Positions 48,229-57,214 of a stretch of DNA of 64,000 nt are shown here, piece by piece. Made by a program: the position numbers and the translations under genes. The DNA lies in assembly GCF_014596745.1 (NCBI RefSeq), contig NZ_JABTCF010000009.1, forward strand, positions 163,443-227,442, given 5' to 3'. The notes below the pieces were generated by a model, which ran no database searches, was not told where the DNA came from, and was given only the letters and a program-made list of their open reading frames with translations. This DNA comes from Maribacter aquimaris. Lineage in GTDB: Bacteria; Bacteroidota; Bacteroidia; Flavobacteriales; Flavobacteriaceae. Each line of letters opens with the position of its first letter. Within the stretch, counting starts at the first letter, position 1.

Positions 48229-48818
48229 TGTCGGCAGGGCCCCTACTTTTGAACCTGATCGATGCGGATATCACTTATTATCCCGGATTTATCGATTCAC
48301 AAAAAGCAGCGGTCCTTTTTGATTATCTTAAAGATACCACCCCATGGCAACAGGACGACATTAAGGTTTATGGGAAAGTATACCCCCAACCAAGATTGAC
48401 GGCATTATATGGTAGTGGGGATAAGAAATACTCCTATTCGAACATTGTAATGCGGCCTAAACCATTTACGGAAAATTTAGGGGAAATCAACAGTTTATTG
48501 GAAGATCTTACCCGCACTAGGTTCAATACCTGTCTATTGAACTTTTATAGAAATGGGCGCGATAGCAATGGTTGGCATTCCGATGATGAAAAGGAACTCG
48601 GACAAAACCCGGTTATCGCCTCAATAAGTTTAGGACAGGAACGTATTTTTCATTTACGGCACAAAAAAGACAAATCCTTAAAACATACATTACTATTGGA
48701 ACATGGGAGTTTATTATTGATGAAAGGAAAGACACAGCACTATTGGCAACATCAAGTGCCGAAGACCACTAAACCCATTGACGAACGGATCAACCTGACT
48801 TTTAGGGTATTGAAATAA
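48228..48818 (+). CDS. AlkB-like alpha-ketoglutarate-dependent dioxygenase
   Basis: 196 residues from the ATG at 48228, which overlaps the AraC stop. The iron triad is His117 and Asp119 in GWHSDDEKELG plus His175 in HYWQHQVPK, and the 2-oxoglutarate-binding arginines are Arg187 and Arg193 in ERINLTFRVL (RxNxTxR). ISLGQERIFHLRHK is also AlkB-typical. It repairs N-alkylated bases by oxidative demethylation. It is transcribed with the AraC gene and ends at a strong terminator. Confidence 0.94.
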   Translation: MSAGPLLLNLIDADITYYPGFIDSQKAAVLFDYLKDTTPWQQDDIKVYGKVYPQPRLTALYGSGDKKYSYSNIVMRPKPFTENLGEINSLLEDLTRTRFNTCLLNFYRNGRDSNGWHSDDEKELGQNPVIASISLGQERIFHLRHKKDKSLKHTLLLEHGSLLLMKGKTQHYWQHQVPKTTKPIDERINLTFRVLK

Positions 48819-48850
48819 AAAAAACCGGTTAAATACCGGTTTTTTTTATA
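48818..48850 (+). terminator. Terminator of the AraC-alkB unit
   Basis: Stem AAAAAAACCGGT / ACCGGTTTTTTT (48818-48829 with 48835-48846), loop TAAAT, directly at the stop codon. Confidence 0.88.
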
Positions 48851-49038
48851 CCCTTCTTCGAAGTCAAGCACTGCCTTTAGCATTCGGGTAACTGTACTAA
48901 TCTCCTCATGCGCAACTACATAAAGATAACTTCAAACCCTATGCCAAAGTATTATTTTTCGACTAACTGCCTGTTTTATAAGCTAATAAGAAAACATAAC
49001 TCTTAAATCCGTATAAAAGAATACATCAAACACCCTTT

Positions 49039-49812
49039 CTACTTAAAAATATCGTTCAATACTTTTGCTAATCGCAAGCCTCCCTTATGGAGTTGGGACT
49101 CTACAGTACCCCACCAATCATAGCTATAACGATAAGAAAGTTTCTCGCCAATTTCAACAGAATCATATAACTTATCAGCAATTTCCTGTGATTCCTTTAC
49201 CCAATCAAGTACTTCCCCCGCTTGGATCTTCCTTCTAGCTTTCTTGTCGAGACTAGGAAGCGTATTGGCCAATTCAGTAAAACTTAATCCATAGTCATCG
49301 ATCATATTCGAATCCCATACCCTATGTAAATTACTGCCCCTGCCAAACCATTGCACCTGTATATCATTGCCTCCCTTATCCTCTAGACGACCTACATGCA
49401 TAGGTTGATGAAGGTCCCCTACCAGATGCACCAACATCTTTAAATAAAAGACACGATCTTCCTTGGGGTTTTTCTTGTTTCCGACAACCTCAACACACTT
49501 GCGAATACCCGTTACCAGATCACCATATGTATTGGGTTCGATATCTTTATAATCCTTACCTGGGGGAACATTCACATAATGCCAGGCACTGAATTCCCGA
49601 TAACGGCTATCGGCTTTTATTTCATCGGCAAAATTTGAGATAGCGGACAGGCTTTTCCCATCCAATAGTTTATGGATAGCGCGTTTTGCCTTTCCCGATA
49701 ACTCCTCTTGGGCGACTTCCCCAATGACCCTGTGACCGGTTTTGGACCAATAGGGTGCATTCCCGAAGGACATCTGACTTACCAAAAGTATCAGTAGAAC
49801 TATTTTTTTCAT
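49039..49812 (-). CDS. S1/P1 family nuclease
   Basis: 257 residues. The signal peptide (1-18) leaves a mature N-terminal region in which Trp22 of YWSKTGHRVIGEVAQ provides the zinc-coordinating amino group typical of S1/P1 enzymes. HLVGDLHQPMHVGRLEDKGG and NLHRVWDSNMI supply further zinc ligands. These enzymes cleave single-stranded DNA and RNA using three zinc ions; here export suggests nutrient scavenging. Minus-strand TAATTTTG (49828-49835) 15 bases before the ATG fits a -7 element. Confidence 0.93.
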   Translation of the reverse strand: MKKIVLLILLVSQMSFGNAPYWSKTGHRVIGEVAQEELSGKAKRAIHKLLDGKSLSAISNFADEIKADSRYREFSAWHYVNVPPGKDYKDIEPNTYGDLVTGIRKCVEVVGNKKNPKEDRVFYLKMLVHLVGDLHQPMHVGRLEDKGGNDIQVQWFGRGSNLHRVWDSNMIDDYGLSFTELANTLPSLDKKARRKIQAGEVLDWVKESQEIADKLYDSVEIGEKLSYRYSYDWWGTVESQLHKGGLRLAKVLNDIFK

Positions 49813-49916
49813 GAGGTTTATTTATTCCAAAATTAGAAAAAGCTTTTTAATCTATTGTTAACTCTTAGTCCGTTTTCATTTTTTAGTTTGATATTGCATC
49901 CTTAAAATTCACGGAT

Positions 49917-52175
49917 TTGGTTAAAAGGAAAAGAAAAAAAAGAAAAAAAGGTTTTGCCCGGTTTGCCTTAAAAGTGCTTCTGGGAATTAGCTTACTATTG
50001 TTTGTTTTTATTTTGAGTGTCCGCATTGGACTCTGGGGTAAGATACCGAGTAAAAACGAGCTTTCCACTTTTCATTACAATAGGGCTTCAGAGGTCTATA
50101 CCGCCGATAGCGTGCTGATCGGCAAATATTATTTGAACGACCAGCAGCCCATTCCATTTAAAAATATCCCCGAGCATGTACGCAATGCCCTGACCGCTAT
50201 AGAAGATGAACGATTTTACGAACATTCCGGTATTGACTACCAAAGTCTGCTGCGCGTGGCCATTAAGACGATTCTGATGCAAGACCGATCCTCAGGAGGG
50301 GGGAGCACCCTAACACAACAATTGGCCAAGAACCTATATCCCCGTAAAGACCGTAACCAAACGCACCTTGTGGTAGATAAGGTAAAAGAAATGATTATTG
50401 CCCAACGTTTGGAAAGTCTCTTTACCAAGGACGAAATACTGACACACTATTTAAACACCGTGTCTTTTGGTGGCAATACCTTTGGTATTGAAAGTGCGGC
50501 ACTCAAGTTTTTCAACACAACTACCAGCGAACTGACCATAGAGGAAGGGGCAACCTTGATCGGTACGCTGAAAGCCACCCATAGCTATAATCCAAGATTA
50601 TTCCCCCAAAAAAGTATGGAAAGGAGAAATCTCGTATTGCAATCTATGGTGAACAACGGTTTTCTCGATGCCAAAGAAAAGGATAGTCTTTCCGCCATTC
50701 CCCTAAAACTGAATTATCGCGAATTTGAACACGATGAAGGCTTAGCCCCTTATTTTAGGGAAGAGGTGCGAAAAAAACTTCGTGAATGGTGCACTATACA
50801 AAACAAAAATGGCAAGAACTACAATCTATATACCTCGGGGTTAAAGGTGTATACGACGTTAGACTCCAAAATGCAACAACTGGCAGAAGAAACAATGGCC
50901 CACCATATGACTTCTCTTCAAGAAAAGTTCGAAAAGAGCTATGGAAAAAATGCCCCTTGGTTAAGGAATAAAGGACTGATAAGCAAATTGGTAAAGCGAA
51001 CAGAACCCTACCAAAAATTAAAGAAACTCGGATGGGATGACACAAGAATCATGGATTCCCTTCGCAAGAAGCGAACAATGACATTAGGCGACTGGTCTGG
51101 CGAAAAAACAGTAAAAGCCAGTACCATGGATAGCGTACAACACTATATGAAATTCCTTAATACCGGTTCCCTATCCATGGATCCGAGAACAGGGGCCGTA
51201 AAAACATGGATTGGGGGTATCAATTACAAACATTTTAAATATGACCATATAGCACAAAGCAAAAGACAGGTAGGGTCTACTTTTAAACCTATTGTTTATA
51301 CGACCGCACTTGAATCGGGTATACCTCCATGCACTTATTTTCCGGCCCAAGAGGTGGCGTATGAGAATTTAAAAGGGTGGTCTCCCAGCAACTCCAATAA
51401 TAAAGATGAGGCCTACCTCAACTATTCGATGGAAATGGCCTTGAGCCATTCCGTGAACACGGTAGCCGTAAAGGTTTTAGAAAAAACCGGTATCGATAAA
51501 GTCATAGAACAGGCCCAAAAAATGGGCGTATACTCGGAACTTCCCAAACAACCCTCGCTAGCCTTGGGTACAGGGGAACTTTATGTTAGTGAACTTGCTA
51601 CGATTTACACGAGTTTTGTGAATAACGGAAAAGGGGCAGAACCATTCTACATAGAAAGCATAAGGGATCAAAACGATTCAATTTTGGTCCGTTTTACACC
51701 CAAAAAGGCGAAAACAAGTGCCTTTTCAAAAAAAACAGGTGAAATGATGCTGGAAATGATGAAATCAACCATTGATCAAGGAACAGCATCCCGCATTCGT
51801 ACAACCTATAAGTTAAAAAATGATATTGCCGGCAAAACCGGTACTACCCAAAACAATAAGGATGCCTGGTTCGTGGCCATTACACCAAAATTGGTACACG
51901 TGAGTTGGGTAGGTCTGGACAATCACGAAATCGGCTTTAAGAACACGAGCCTTGGTCAAGGGGCCAACGCCGCACTCCCCTTATTCGCCTTATGGTACCA
52001 GAAATTGAATCGCGATGCTGCATTCAATGGAATCACTAAAGCCCGATTTCCGAAAACCGATCCTTCTGTTTTACGGATATTGGATTGTGAACCCATTAAG
52101 CGGGATGGTTTTTTTAAACGTCTTTTTAAGAATCCTAATAAAAAGAAAGTTAAAAAATTCCGTACCAAATCATAA
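49917..52175 (+). CDS. Bifunctional penicillin-binding protein 1A (TTG start)
   Basis: 752 residues beginning at TTG (49917). No ATG lies upstream before the in-frame stop at 49884, and the first internal ATG is well inside the glycosyltransferase, so a non-ATG start is required. After a basic tail and one membrane span (about residues 16-37) comes the GT51 domain with Glu96 in AIEDERFYEHSG and GGGSTLTQQLAKNL, then a transpeptidase with Ser454-Lys457 in GSTFKP, SVN at 512-514 and KTG at 640-642. It polymerises and crosslinks peptidoglycan. It is followed by a short gap with a decayed gene. Confidence 0.93.
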   Translation: MVKRKRKKRKKGFARFALKVLLGISLLLFVFILSVRIGLWGKIPSKNELSTFHYNRASEVYTADSVLIGKYYLNDQQPIPFKNIPEHVRNALTAIEDERFYEHSGIDYQSLLRVAIKTILMQDRSSGGGSTLTQQLAKNLYPRKDRNQTHLVVDKVKEMIIAQRLESLFTKDEILTHYLNTVSFGGNTFGIESAALKFFNTTTSELTIEEGATLIGTLKATHSYNPRLFPQKSMERRNLVLQSMVNNGFLDAKEKDSLSAIPLKLNYREFEHDEGLAPYFREEVRKKLREWCTIQNKNGKNYNLYTSGLKVYTTLDSKMQQLAEETMAHHMTSLQEKFEKSYGKNAPWLRNKGLISKLVKRTEPYQKLKKLGWDDTRIMDSLRKKRTMTLGDWSGEKTVKASTMDSVQHYMKFLNTGSLSMDPRTGAVKTWIGGINYKHFKYDHIAQSKRQVGSTFKPIVYTTALESGIPPCTYFPAQEVAYENLKGWSPSNSNNKDEAYLNYSMEMALSHSVNTVAVKVLEKTGIDKVIEQAQKMGVYSELPKQPSLALGTGELYVSELATIYTSFVNNGKGAEPFYIESIRDQNDSILVRFTPKKAKTSAFSKKTGEMMLEMMKSTIDQGTASRIRTTYKLKNDIAGKTGTTQNNKDAWFVAITPKLVHVSWVGLDNHEIGFKNTSLGQGANAALPLFALWYQKLNRDAAFNGITKARFPKTDPSVLRILDCEPIKRDGFFKRLFKNPNKKKVKKFRTKS

Positions 52176-52228
52176 CCACCGTTCTTTGGTGTTCCTTCAA
52201 AATAAGTATGAAAATACAAGAATCATAG

Positions 52229-52443
52229 CATAAGGAAGCTGCCAATAACGAAACGGCATATGGGGCCTCTATGAGCTATAACAATGTGCAACAGGACAAT
52301 TCTGGACTCAATACCAGGTTGCAATGGAGGTTTGCCCCCTATCTGATTTGGACTTGGTGTTTAATGATAACTATTTTGTCAATACTTTTGCACCAAGAAT
52401 GCGATCAATAAACCAAAAGTTTTCCTACTGGCTAAATATATAA
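52229..52443 (+). pseudogene. C-terminal remnant of a DUF5916-family gene, frameshifted
   Basis: From 52229 a frame reads HKEAANNETAYGASMSYNNV and continues to GLNTRLQWRFAP. A one-base shift at about 52333 then gives LSDLDLVFNDNYFVNTFA and FSYWLNI before a stop at 52441. Together these match the C-terminal beta-barrel-like end of DUF5916 (carbohydrate-binding family 9-like) proteins, which normally exceed 700 residues. Only about 70 residues remain, with an in-frame stop just before (52226), so the gene is a deletion remnant. It ends one base before the HAD gene's start. Confidence 0.75.
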
Positions 52444-52444
52444 A

Positions 52445-53248
52445 ATGAACCATAAGATTTTATGTTCCGATTTGGATGGCACCCTGCTATCCACGAAAAG
52501 TGACGTTTCCGATTTTACCATTTCAGAAATCCAACGAATAAAACCAACGACCAAAATCATCTTGGTCTCGGCCAGAATGCCCAAGTCAATGCGATACATA
52601 CAAAAAGACCTAGGCATTGAACACGAGCCCATTATATGCTACAATGGTGCATTGGTACTCGATGGGCAAAAAGAAATACACTCCTCCATTATCGATATTG
52701 AACCTCTGGAATCGTTATATGAACTCTGTATCGAACATGATATAAAACTAGGACTGTATTTTAAGGATGAATGGTATGTTGAAGAAAACTCGGAACGGGT
52801 GACCAAAGAAATCAATAATACCAAGACCGTACCCGTATACCAAAAAAATTCAAAGACACTCAAGGATTGGAAAAAACGAAAAATCGGGGCACATAAAATA
52901 ATGCTTATGGGTACTTTTGAAACCATTGAGCGCATAGCACCGAAACTCAAGGCAGATTATTCCCATATCATGAATATATATCGTTCCAACGATACTTTGA
53001 TCGAGGTGAGTCCTAAAACCGTTTCAAAACTATCGGCCATAGCGTTATTGATCAAAAACTCCCATACACTTAAGGATATTATTGCTTTTGGGGATAATTA
53101 CAATGATGCGGAAATGCTAGAGCTAGTCGATTGTGGTATAGCCATGGGCAATGCCCGTAAGGAGGTGAAAACCATTGCCGACCACACAACATTGGCAAAC
53201 ACCCAAAACGGGGTAGCCCATTTTTTGAAGCAAAATTTCAAGATTTAA
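52445..53248 (+). CDS. Cof-type HAD-IIB family phosphatase
   Basis: 267 residues. Motif I is CSDLDGTLLST (Asp9 and Asp11), motif II LVSARM, motif III Lys in the ...SPKTVSKLSAI segment, motif IV AFGDNYNDAEMLELVD. The C2B cap sits between motifs II and III. These enzymes dephosphorylate sugar phosphates, FMN, PLP or similar small molecules. The DUF819 promoter overlaps its 3' end. Confidence 0.93.
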   Translation: MNHKILCSDLDGTLLSTKSDVSDFTISEIQRIKPTTKIILVSARMPKSMRYIQKDLGIEHEPIICYNGALVLDGQKEIHSSIIDIEPLESLYELCIEHDIKLGLYFKDEWYVEENSERVTKEINNTKTVPVYQKNSKTLKDWKKRKIGAHKIMLMGTFETIERIAPKLKADYSHIMNIYRSNDTLIEVSPKTVSKLSAIALLIKNSHTLKDIIAFGDNYNDAEMLELVDCGIAMGNARKEVKTIADHTTLANTQNGVAHFLKQNFKI

Positions 53249-53257
53249 CTATATTTG
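53221..53257 (+). promoter_or_regulatory. Promoter of the DUF819 gene
   Basis: TTTTTTG (TTG at 53225-53227) and TATATTTG (53250-53257) are 22 bases apart, a full Bacteroidota consensus match, 26 bases before the DUF819 ATG and overlapping the end of the HAD gene. Confidence 0.6.
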
Positions 53258-53282
53258 AACCCAATACTATATTCAACCAACA

Positions 53283-54545
53283 ATGCACCAACTCCCACTT
53301 TCTGAAGACACCATAATTTTTGGACTATTAAGCCTTTGCTTAGGTTTCGTTTTCTATACGTCATCCCTGAAAAAAGGATTCTGGAAAAAATTCTATACGG
53401 TCATCCCGACACTTTTGATGTGTTATATGCTGCCAGCGATACTCACCAGCACAGGTATTATCTCTGAAGAACACTCGAACCTATATTATATTGCCAGTCG
53501 CTATTTACTCCCTGCGGCACTGGTCTTAATGACGTTGAGCATTGACCTGAAGGCCATTCTGAACCTCGGTTCAAAAGCACTGATCATGTTCTTAACGGGT
53601 ACAGTAGGTATTATCATAGGAGGTCCGATCGCTATTTTAATCGTATCAATTTTTTCCCCTGAAACGGTAGGCGGTGTAGGCTTTGATGCTGTTTGGCGTG
53701 GCTTGACCACCATTGCCGGTAGTTGGATCGGTGGGGGTGCCAACCAAGCCGCCATGTTGGAAGTATTTCAATTTAACCCGAAAAAATTCGGGGACATGGT
53801 TCTTATCGATATTGTTGTTGCCAATATCTGGATGGCCATTATATTATTTGGCATAGGCAGATCCGATAAGATCGATAAATGGTTGAAAGCCGATAACTCC
53901 TCAATCGAAACCTTAAAGGCAAAAGTATCGGCACATACCGAAAAGATTACCAGGGTTACGACCTTACACGATTATATAATGATGCTGTGCCTAGCCTTTT
54001 TCGCTGTCGGATTATCCCATTTTTTAGCCGAGCATTTCGCCGTGTTTTTGGAAAACACATTCGAAGTCATAAGAAACAAGGACAAGGCCCTTTCTTCCTT
54101 GGGTTCTAAATTTTTATGGATGGTAGTTTTTGCCACTGCCGCGGGTATTTTATTGTCCTTCACCAAAGCCAAGAATTACGAAGGGGCCGGAGCCAGTAAA
54201 ATCGGTAGCGTATTCATTTATATCCTTGTGGCTACCATAGGTATGAAAATGGATTTGGGAAGGTTCTTGGAGAATCCAGGGCTGATTGCCGTTGGTATCA
54301 TATGGATATCCATTCATGCAGGCTTACTTATTTTGGTGGCCAAGATGATCAAGGCCCCATTTTTCTTCCTCGCGGTAGGGAGTCAGGCCAATGTGGGGGG
54401 AGCTGCCTCTGCCCCTATCGTGGCTGCGGAATTTCATCCTTCTTTAACATCCGTAGGTATATTATTGGCGGTATTAGGGTATGTAGTAGGTACCGCTGGA
54501 GCCTATATTTGTGGACTTCTCATGGAAATCGCCGCCAACGTATAA
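53283..54545 (+). CDS. DUF819 family membrane transporter-like protein
   Basis: 420 residues with about 11 spans. Family segments: SLCLGFVFYTSSLKKGFWKK, IAGSWIGGGANQAAMLEVF and VGSQANVGGAASAPIVAAEF, the last two being the repeated re-entrant motifs of DUF819 (YjcL-like) proteins, which belong to a transporter superfamily. No substrate is known with certainty; homologues are linked to dipeptide or organic acid export. It has its own promoter. Confidence 0.93.
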   Translation: MHQLPLSEDTIIFGLLSLCLGFVFYTSSLKKGFWKKFYTVIPTLLMCYMLPAILTSTGIISEEHSNLYYIASRYLLPAALVLMTLSIDLKAILNLGSKALIMFLTGTVGIIIGGPIAILIVSIFSPETVGGVGFDAVWRGLTTIAGSWIGGGANQAAMLEVFQFNPKKFGDMVLIDIVVANIWMAIILFGIGRSDKIDKWLKADNSSIETLKAKVSAHTEKITRVTTLHDYIMMLCLAFFAVGLSHFLAEHFAVFLENTFEVIRNKDKALSSLGSKFLWMVVFATAAGILLSFTKAKNYEGAGASKIGSVFIYILVATIGMKMDLGRFLENPGLIAVGIIWISIHAGLLILVAKMIKAPFFFLAVGSQANVGGAASAPIVAAEFHPSLTSVGILLAVLGYVVGTAGAYICGLLMEIAANV

Positions 54546-54696
54546 TCCAAAACCGGCGTTTAATGGATAAAATGTCATGCCTTTGAACAAATGTGGGTAG
54601 AAGGGAATGTACAAACTCAAAAATTTTATTGATATTTGCCCCATAATTGAAGTATCCAAATTAGGCGGAAACAATCGTCTTTGAAATTCCTTATAA

Positions 54697-55404
54697 ATGA
54701 AACATTTATTCTTTTTGGGTTGTATGACCCTATTATTGATTTCCTGTAGTGAAGATACCTCCGACACGATGTTCGTAACCGGTAATGTGAAGGGTCTTAA
54801 GAAAGGCACATTATACTTACAGCATGTTCCTGATTCTACCTTGGTAACCATCGATTCTCTAGAAGTGGACGGGGAAGGTAGTTTTGCATTCAAAGCAAAA
54901 CTTGAAAGTCCGGAGATTTTCTATCTGTACCTTAACAAAGAGGACCATAATGACATTAATGACAGAATCAGTTTTTTTGGCGAACCCGGGAATATTACCA
55001 TAAATACCAAATGGGACACCTTTGATACCAATGCCAAGATCGAAGGTTCGGCAACACAAAAAAAAATGGAGGAATACCGTAAAACGATGACGAGGTTCAA
55101 CAAACGAAGTCTGGAAATACTTCAAGAAACCGCAAACCGGGAAGTTGCCTTGACTCCCGAACAACTCGATTCAATAGAAAAGCTTTCGCATAAGAATATC
55201 CAAAGAGGGTATGCATTCGCTTTAAACTTCGCCTTGAACAATAAGGATTCCTATATAGCACCCTATATCGCCTTGACAGAAGTATCCGATGCCAACATTA
55301 AGTATCTGGATTCCATCAACAACTCATTGACTCCTGAAGTGGCCGCTTCAAAATATGGAAAAGCACTCCAGAATTTTTTGGAACTTAGAAAAAAGAAGAA
55401 ATAA
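54697..55404 (+). CDS. DUF4369 lipoprotein
   Basis: 235 residues with a lipoprotein signal (LLISCS, Cys17). The DUF4369 domain begins FVTGNVKGLKKGTLYLQHV and covers about residues 25-125; in Bacteroidota it precedes thioredoxin-like domains, but here the following region (about 130-235) is mostly alpha-helical with no CxxC, so the redox domain is missing. Function unknown. The spacer upstream (54546-54696) shows nothing notable. Confidence 0.88.
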   Translation: MKHLFFLGCMTLLLISCSEDTSDTMFVTGNVKGLKKGTLYLQHVPDSTLVTIDSLEVDGEGSFAFKAKLESPEIFYLYLNKEDHNDINDRISFFGEPGNITINTKWDTFDTNAKIEGSATQKKMEEYRKTMTRFNKRSLEILQETANREVALTPEQLDSIEKLSHKNIQRGYAFALNFALNNKDSYIAPYIALTEVSDANIKYLDSINNSLTPEVAASKYGKALQNFLELRKKKK

Positions 55405-55439
55405 AAAAAAGCATCCCGCCAAGGCGGGATGCTTTTTTT
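55404..55439. terminator. Bidirectional terminator between convergent genes
   Basis: Very strong stem AAAAAAAGCATCCCGCC / GGCGGGATGCTTTTTTT (55404-55420 with 55423-55439) with a two-base loop. It can end transcription of both the DUF4369 gene and the minus-strand 55458 gene. Confidence 0.88.
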
Positions 55440-55457
55440 ATCCAATATTGCTATAAC

Positions 55458-55727
55458 CTATTGTAATTTGTTCAATTGGTCAACCAAGTCAGTAGCCTTT
55501 TTCTCCAATTCTTGACGAACCGCATTTAAATGTGCTTTTCTATTGTCAACCTTCTTATTATTCACTTTAACAATCAGTTCATCAAAAGTCTCGATGGCAT
55601 TGTCAATAATCTTAGCGCCTTCCTTGGAGTCTGATTTATTATTGGCAGCATCAACAATGTACACTGCTTCAATAATATCCCCCAAAACAAAATTTATATC
55701 TTTTTTTAAATCTCTAATACTTGCCAT
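55458..55727 (-). CDS. Conserved small helical protein
   Basis: 89 residues, starting MASIRDLKKDINFVLGDIIE and predicted to be entirely alpha-helical, with heptad-like Leu/Val spacing in the second half (LNAVRQELEKKATDLVDQLN). It has no catalytic motif or signal peptide. Similar small proteins occur near housekeeping genes in many Bacteroidota, but I do not know its function. Minus-strand TATTTTTG at 55746-55753 is a possible -7 element, 19 bases before the ATG. Confidence 0.72.
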   Translation of the reverse strand: MASIRDLKKDINFVLGDIIEAVYIVDAANNKSDSKEGAKIIDNAIETFDELIVKVNNKKVDNRKAHLNAVRQELEKKATDLVDQLNKLQ

Positions 55728-55797
55728 TATCTAATTATTTTTTTGCAAAAATACAGTTTTTACCCGCTACTCGTTTACCGAAACAAATTTATTTAGC

Positions 55798-56766
55798 TTA
55801 AACGGTAACTTCCAACAATTTAACGCTCTCTGTTTGTATTGAAATGTTCGTCGAATTTGCAGGAACCAAAACGGTTTCCCCTTTCTGGATCTTTACAGAT
55901 CCTGCCTCGGTAATTACCGCTGCCGAACCTCCAACACACATCAAGATGGTAAATGAAGACCTGTTCGTAACATCAAGACTTAAATCCTTATCAAGGTTCA
56001 TAAAGTTGGTTTTGAAATAAGGACAATCCACCATGGTATTAACGGCGTCCTTCTGTGTGTCATAACTGACCTTAAAATCATCCTTTTTGGCATAATCCAT
56101 GGCGTCCAAGGCCAAATCGGTATGCAACTCCCTCAAATTCCCATTTTTATCCCTTCTATTAAAATCAAAAACACGATAGGTAATATCCGAAGTTTGTTGG
56201 ATTTCAGCCAAAAGTACTCCCGCACCTATCGCATGTATTTTACCAGTATTAATAAAAAAGGTATCCCCCTCCTTGACCTGTTCGTAGTTCAGTAAATCCA
56301 ATAGGGTATCGTTTTCCAAACTTTTTGAGTACTCCTCCTTGGTCACATCATTGTTGAAACCAACGATAAGGTTAGCTCCTGGGTCCGCATCCATAACATA
56401 CCACATCTCTGTCTTACCAAAGGAATTATGTCGTTTTTTTGCCAATTCATCGTTTGGATGCAATTGTATGGAAAGATCTTGTTTGGCATCGATAAACTTA
56501 ATCAATATGGGAAAATCCTTTCCAAAGCGCTCAAAAACATCCTTACCCAACAACCCTTCTGGATCTTGATCGATAATTTGCTGTAGTGACGTCCCGGCCA
56601 ATGGCCCATTGCCCACTGTGGAAATATCGCCTTCCACCGCCGAAAGCTCCCAACTTTCACCTGTTATTTCACTTTCAATGGGTTTTCCCAATACTTCTTT
56701 TAACTTCGTACCACCCCAAAGACGTTCCTTTAATATGGGTTGAAACTTAAATGGATATAAATTCAT
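55798..56766 (-). CDS. manA: Mannose-6-phosphate isomerase class I (ManA)
   Basis: 322 residues, the short bacterial class I form. Residues YPFKFQPILKERLWGGTKLK are typical of the N-terminus; zinc ligands lie in SIQLHPNDELAK and GKTEMWYVMDAD, with INTGKIHAIGAGVLLAEIQQ and TYRVFDFNRR completing the active site. It interconverts mannose-6-P and fructose-6-P. It is 37 bases after queD, so the three genes idi, queD and manA form an operon. Confidence 0.93.
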   Translation of the reverse strand: MNLYPFKFQPILKERLWGGTKLKEVLGKPIESEITGESWELSAVEGDISTVGNGPLAGTSLQQIIDQDPEGLLGKDVFERFGKDFPILIKFIDAKQDLSIQLHPNDELAKKRHNSFGKTEMWYVMDADPGANLIVGFNNDVTKEEYSKSLENDTLLDLLNYEQVKEGDTFFINTGKIHAIGAGVLLAEIQQTSDITYRVFDFNRRDKNGNLRELHTDLALDAMDYAKKDDFKVSYDTQKDAVNTMVDCPYFKTNFMNLDKDLSLDVTNRSSFTILMCVGGSAAVITEAGSVKIQKGETVLVPANSTNISIQTESVKLLEVTV

Positions 56767-56803
56767 AATAATTATATATATTTCAATTTGATTAGATCCT
56801 CGA

Positions 56804-57214
56804 TCATTCCCCTGAATAGGTTACAAAATTCCTCGGTGTTTCATATAGTACAACCTCCAAGTCCTTGGAAGCATCGATATGTGGCCTTAGTTTATTCCAA
56901 ATAAATACCGCAATATTCTCAGCGGTCGGATTCAAATTCTTGAATTCCGGTACTTCAACATTTAGGTTCTTATGGTCTAAGACATCCTCGATTTTATCCT
57001 TGATCAATGCCTTTAAGCGTTTCATGTCCATTACAAAACCGGTTTCCTTATCAATCTCTCCATAAACACTTACAACCAAATCATAATTATGGCCGTGATA
57101 ATTGGGATTATTGCATTTCCCAAAAACCGCACTATTTTTGGCATCGTCCCAACCTGGTCGAAACAAGCGGTGCGCCGCATTGAAATGAGCTTTTCTGCTT
57201 ACCTTAACTTTCAT
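56804..57214 (-). CDS. queD: 6-carboxy-5,6,7,8-tetrahydropterin synthase (QueD)
   Basis: 136 residues. The zinc histidines are His15 in KAHFNAAHRLF plus His40 and His42 in NPNYHGHNYDL, and the catalytic Cys34 is in GKCNNPNYHG. A conserved catalytic Glu occurs in VVLYETPRN near the C-terminus. It converts dihydroneopterin triphosphate to 6-carboxytetrahydropterin for queuosine. The start overlaps the end of idi by 11 bases. Confidence 0.93.
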   Translation of the reverse strand: MKVKVSRKAHFNAAHRLFRPGWDDAKNSAVFGKCNNPNYHGHNYDLVVSVYGEIDKETGFVMDMKRLKALIKDKIEDVLDHKNLNVEVPEFKNLNPTAENIAVFIWNKLRPHIDASKDLEVVLYETPRNFVTYSGE

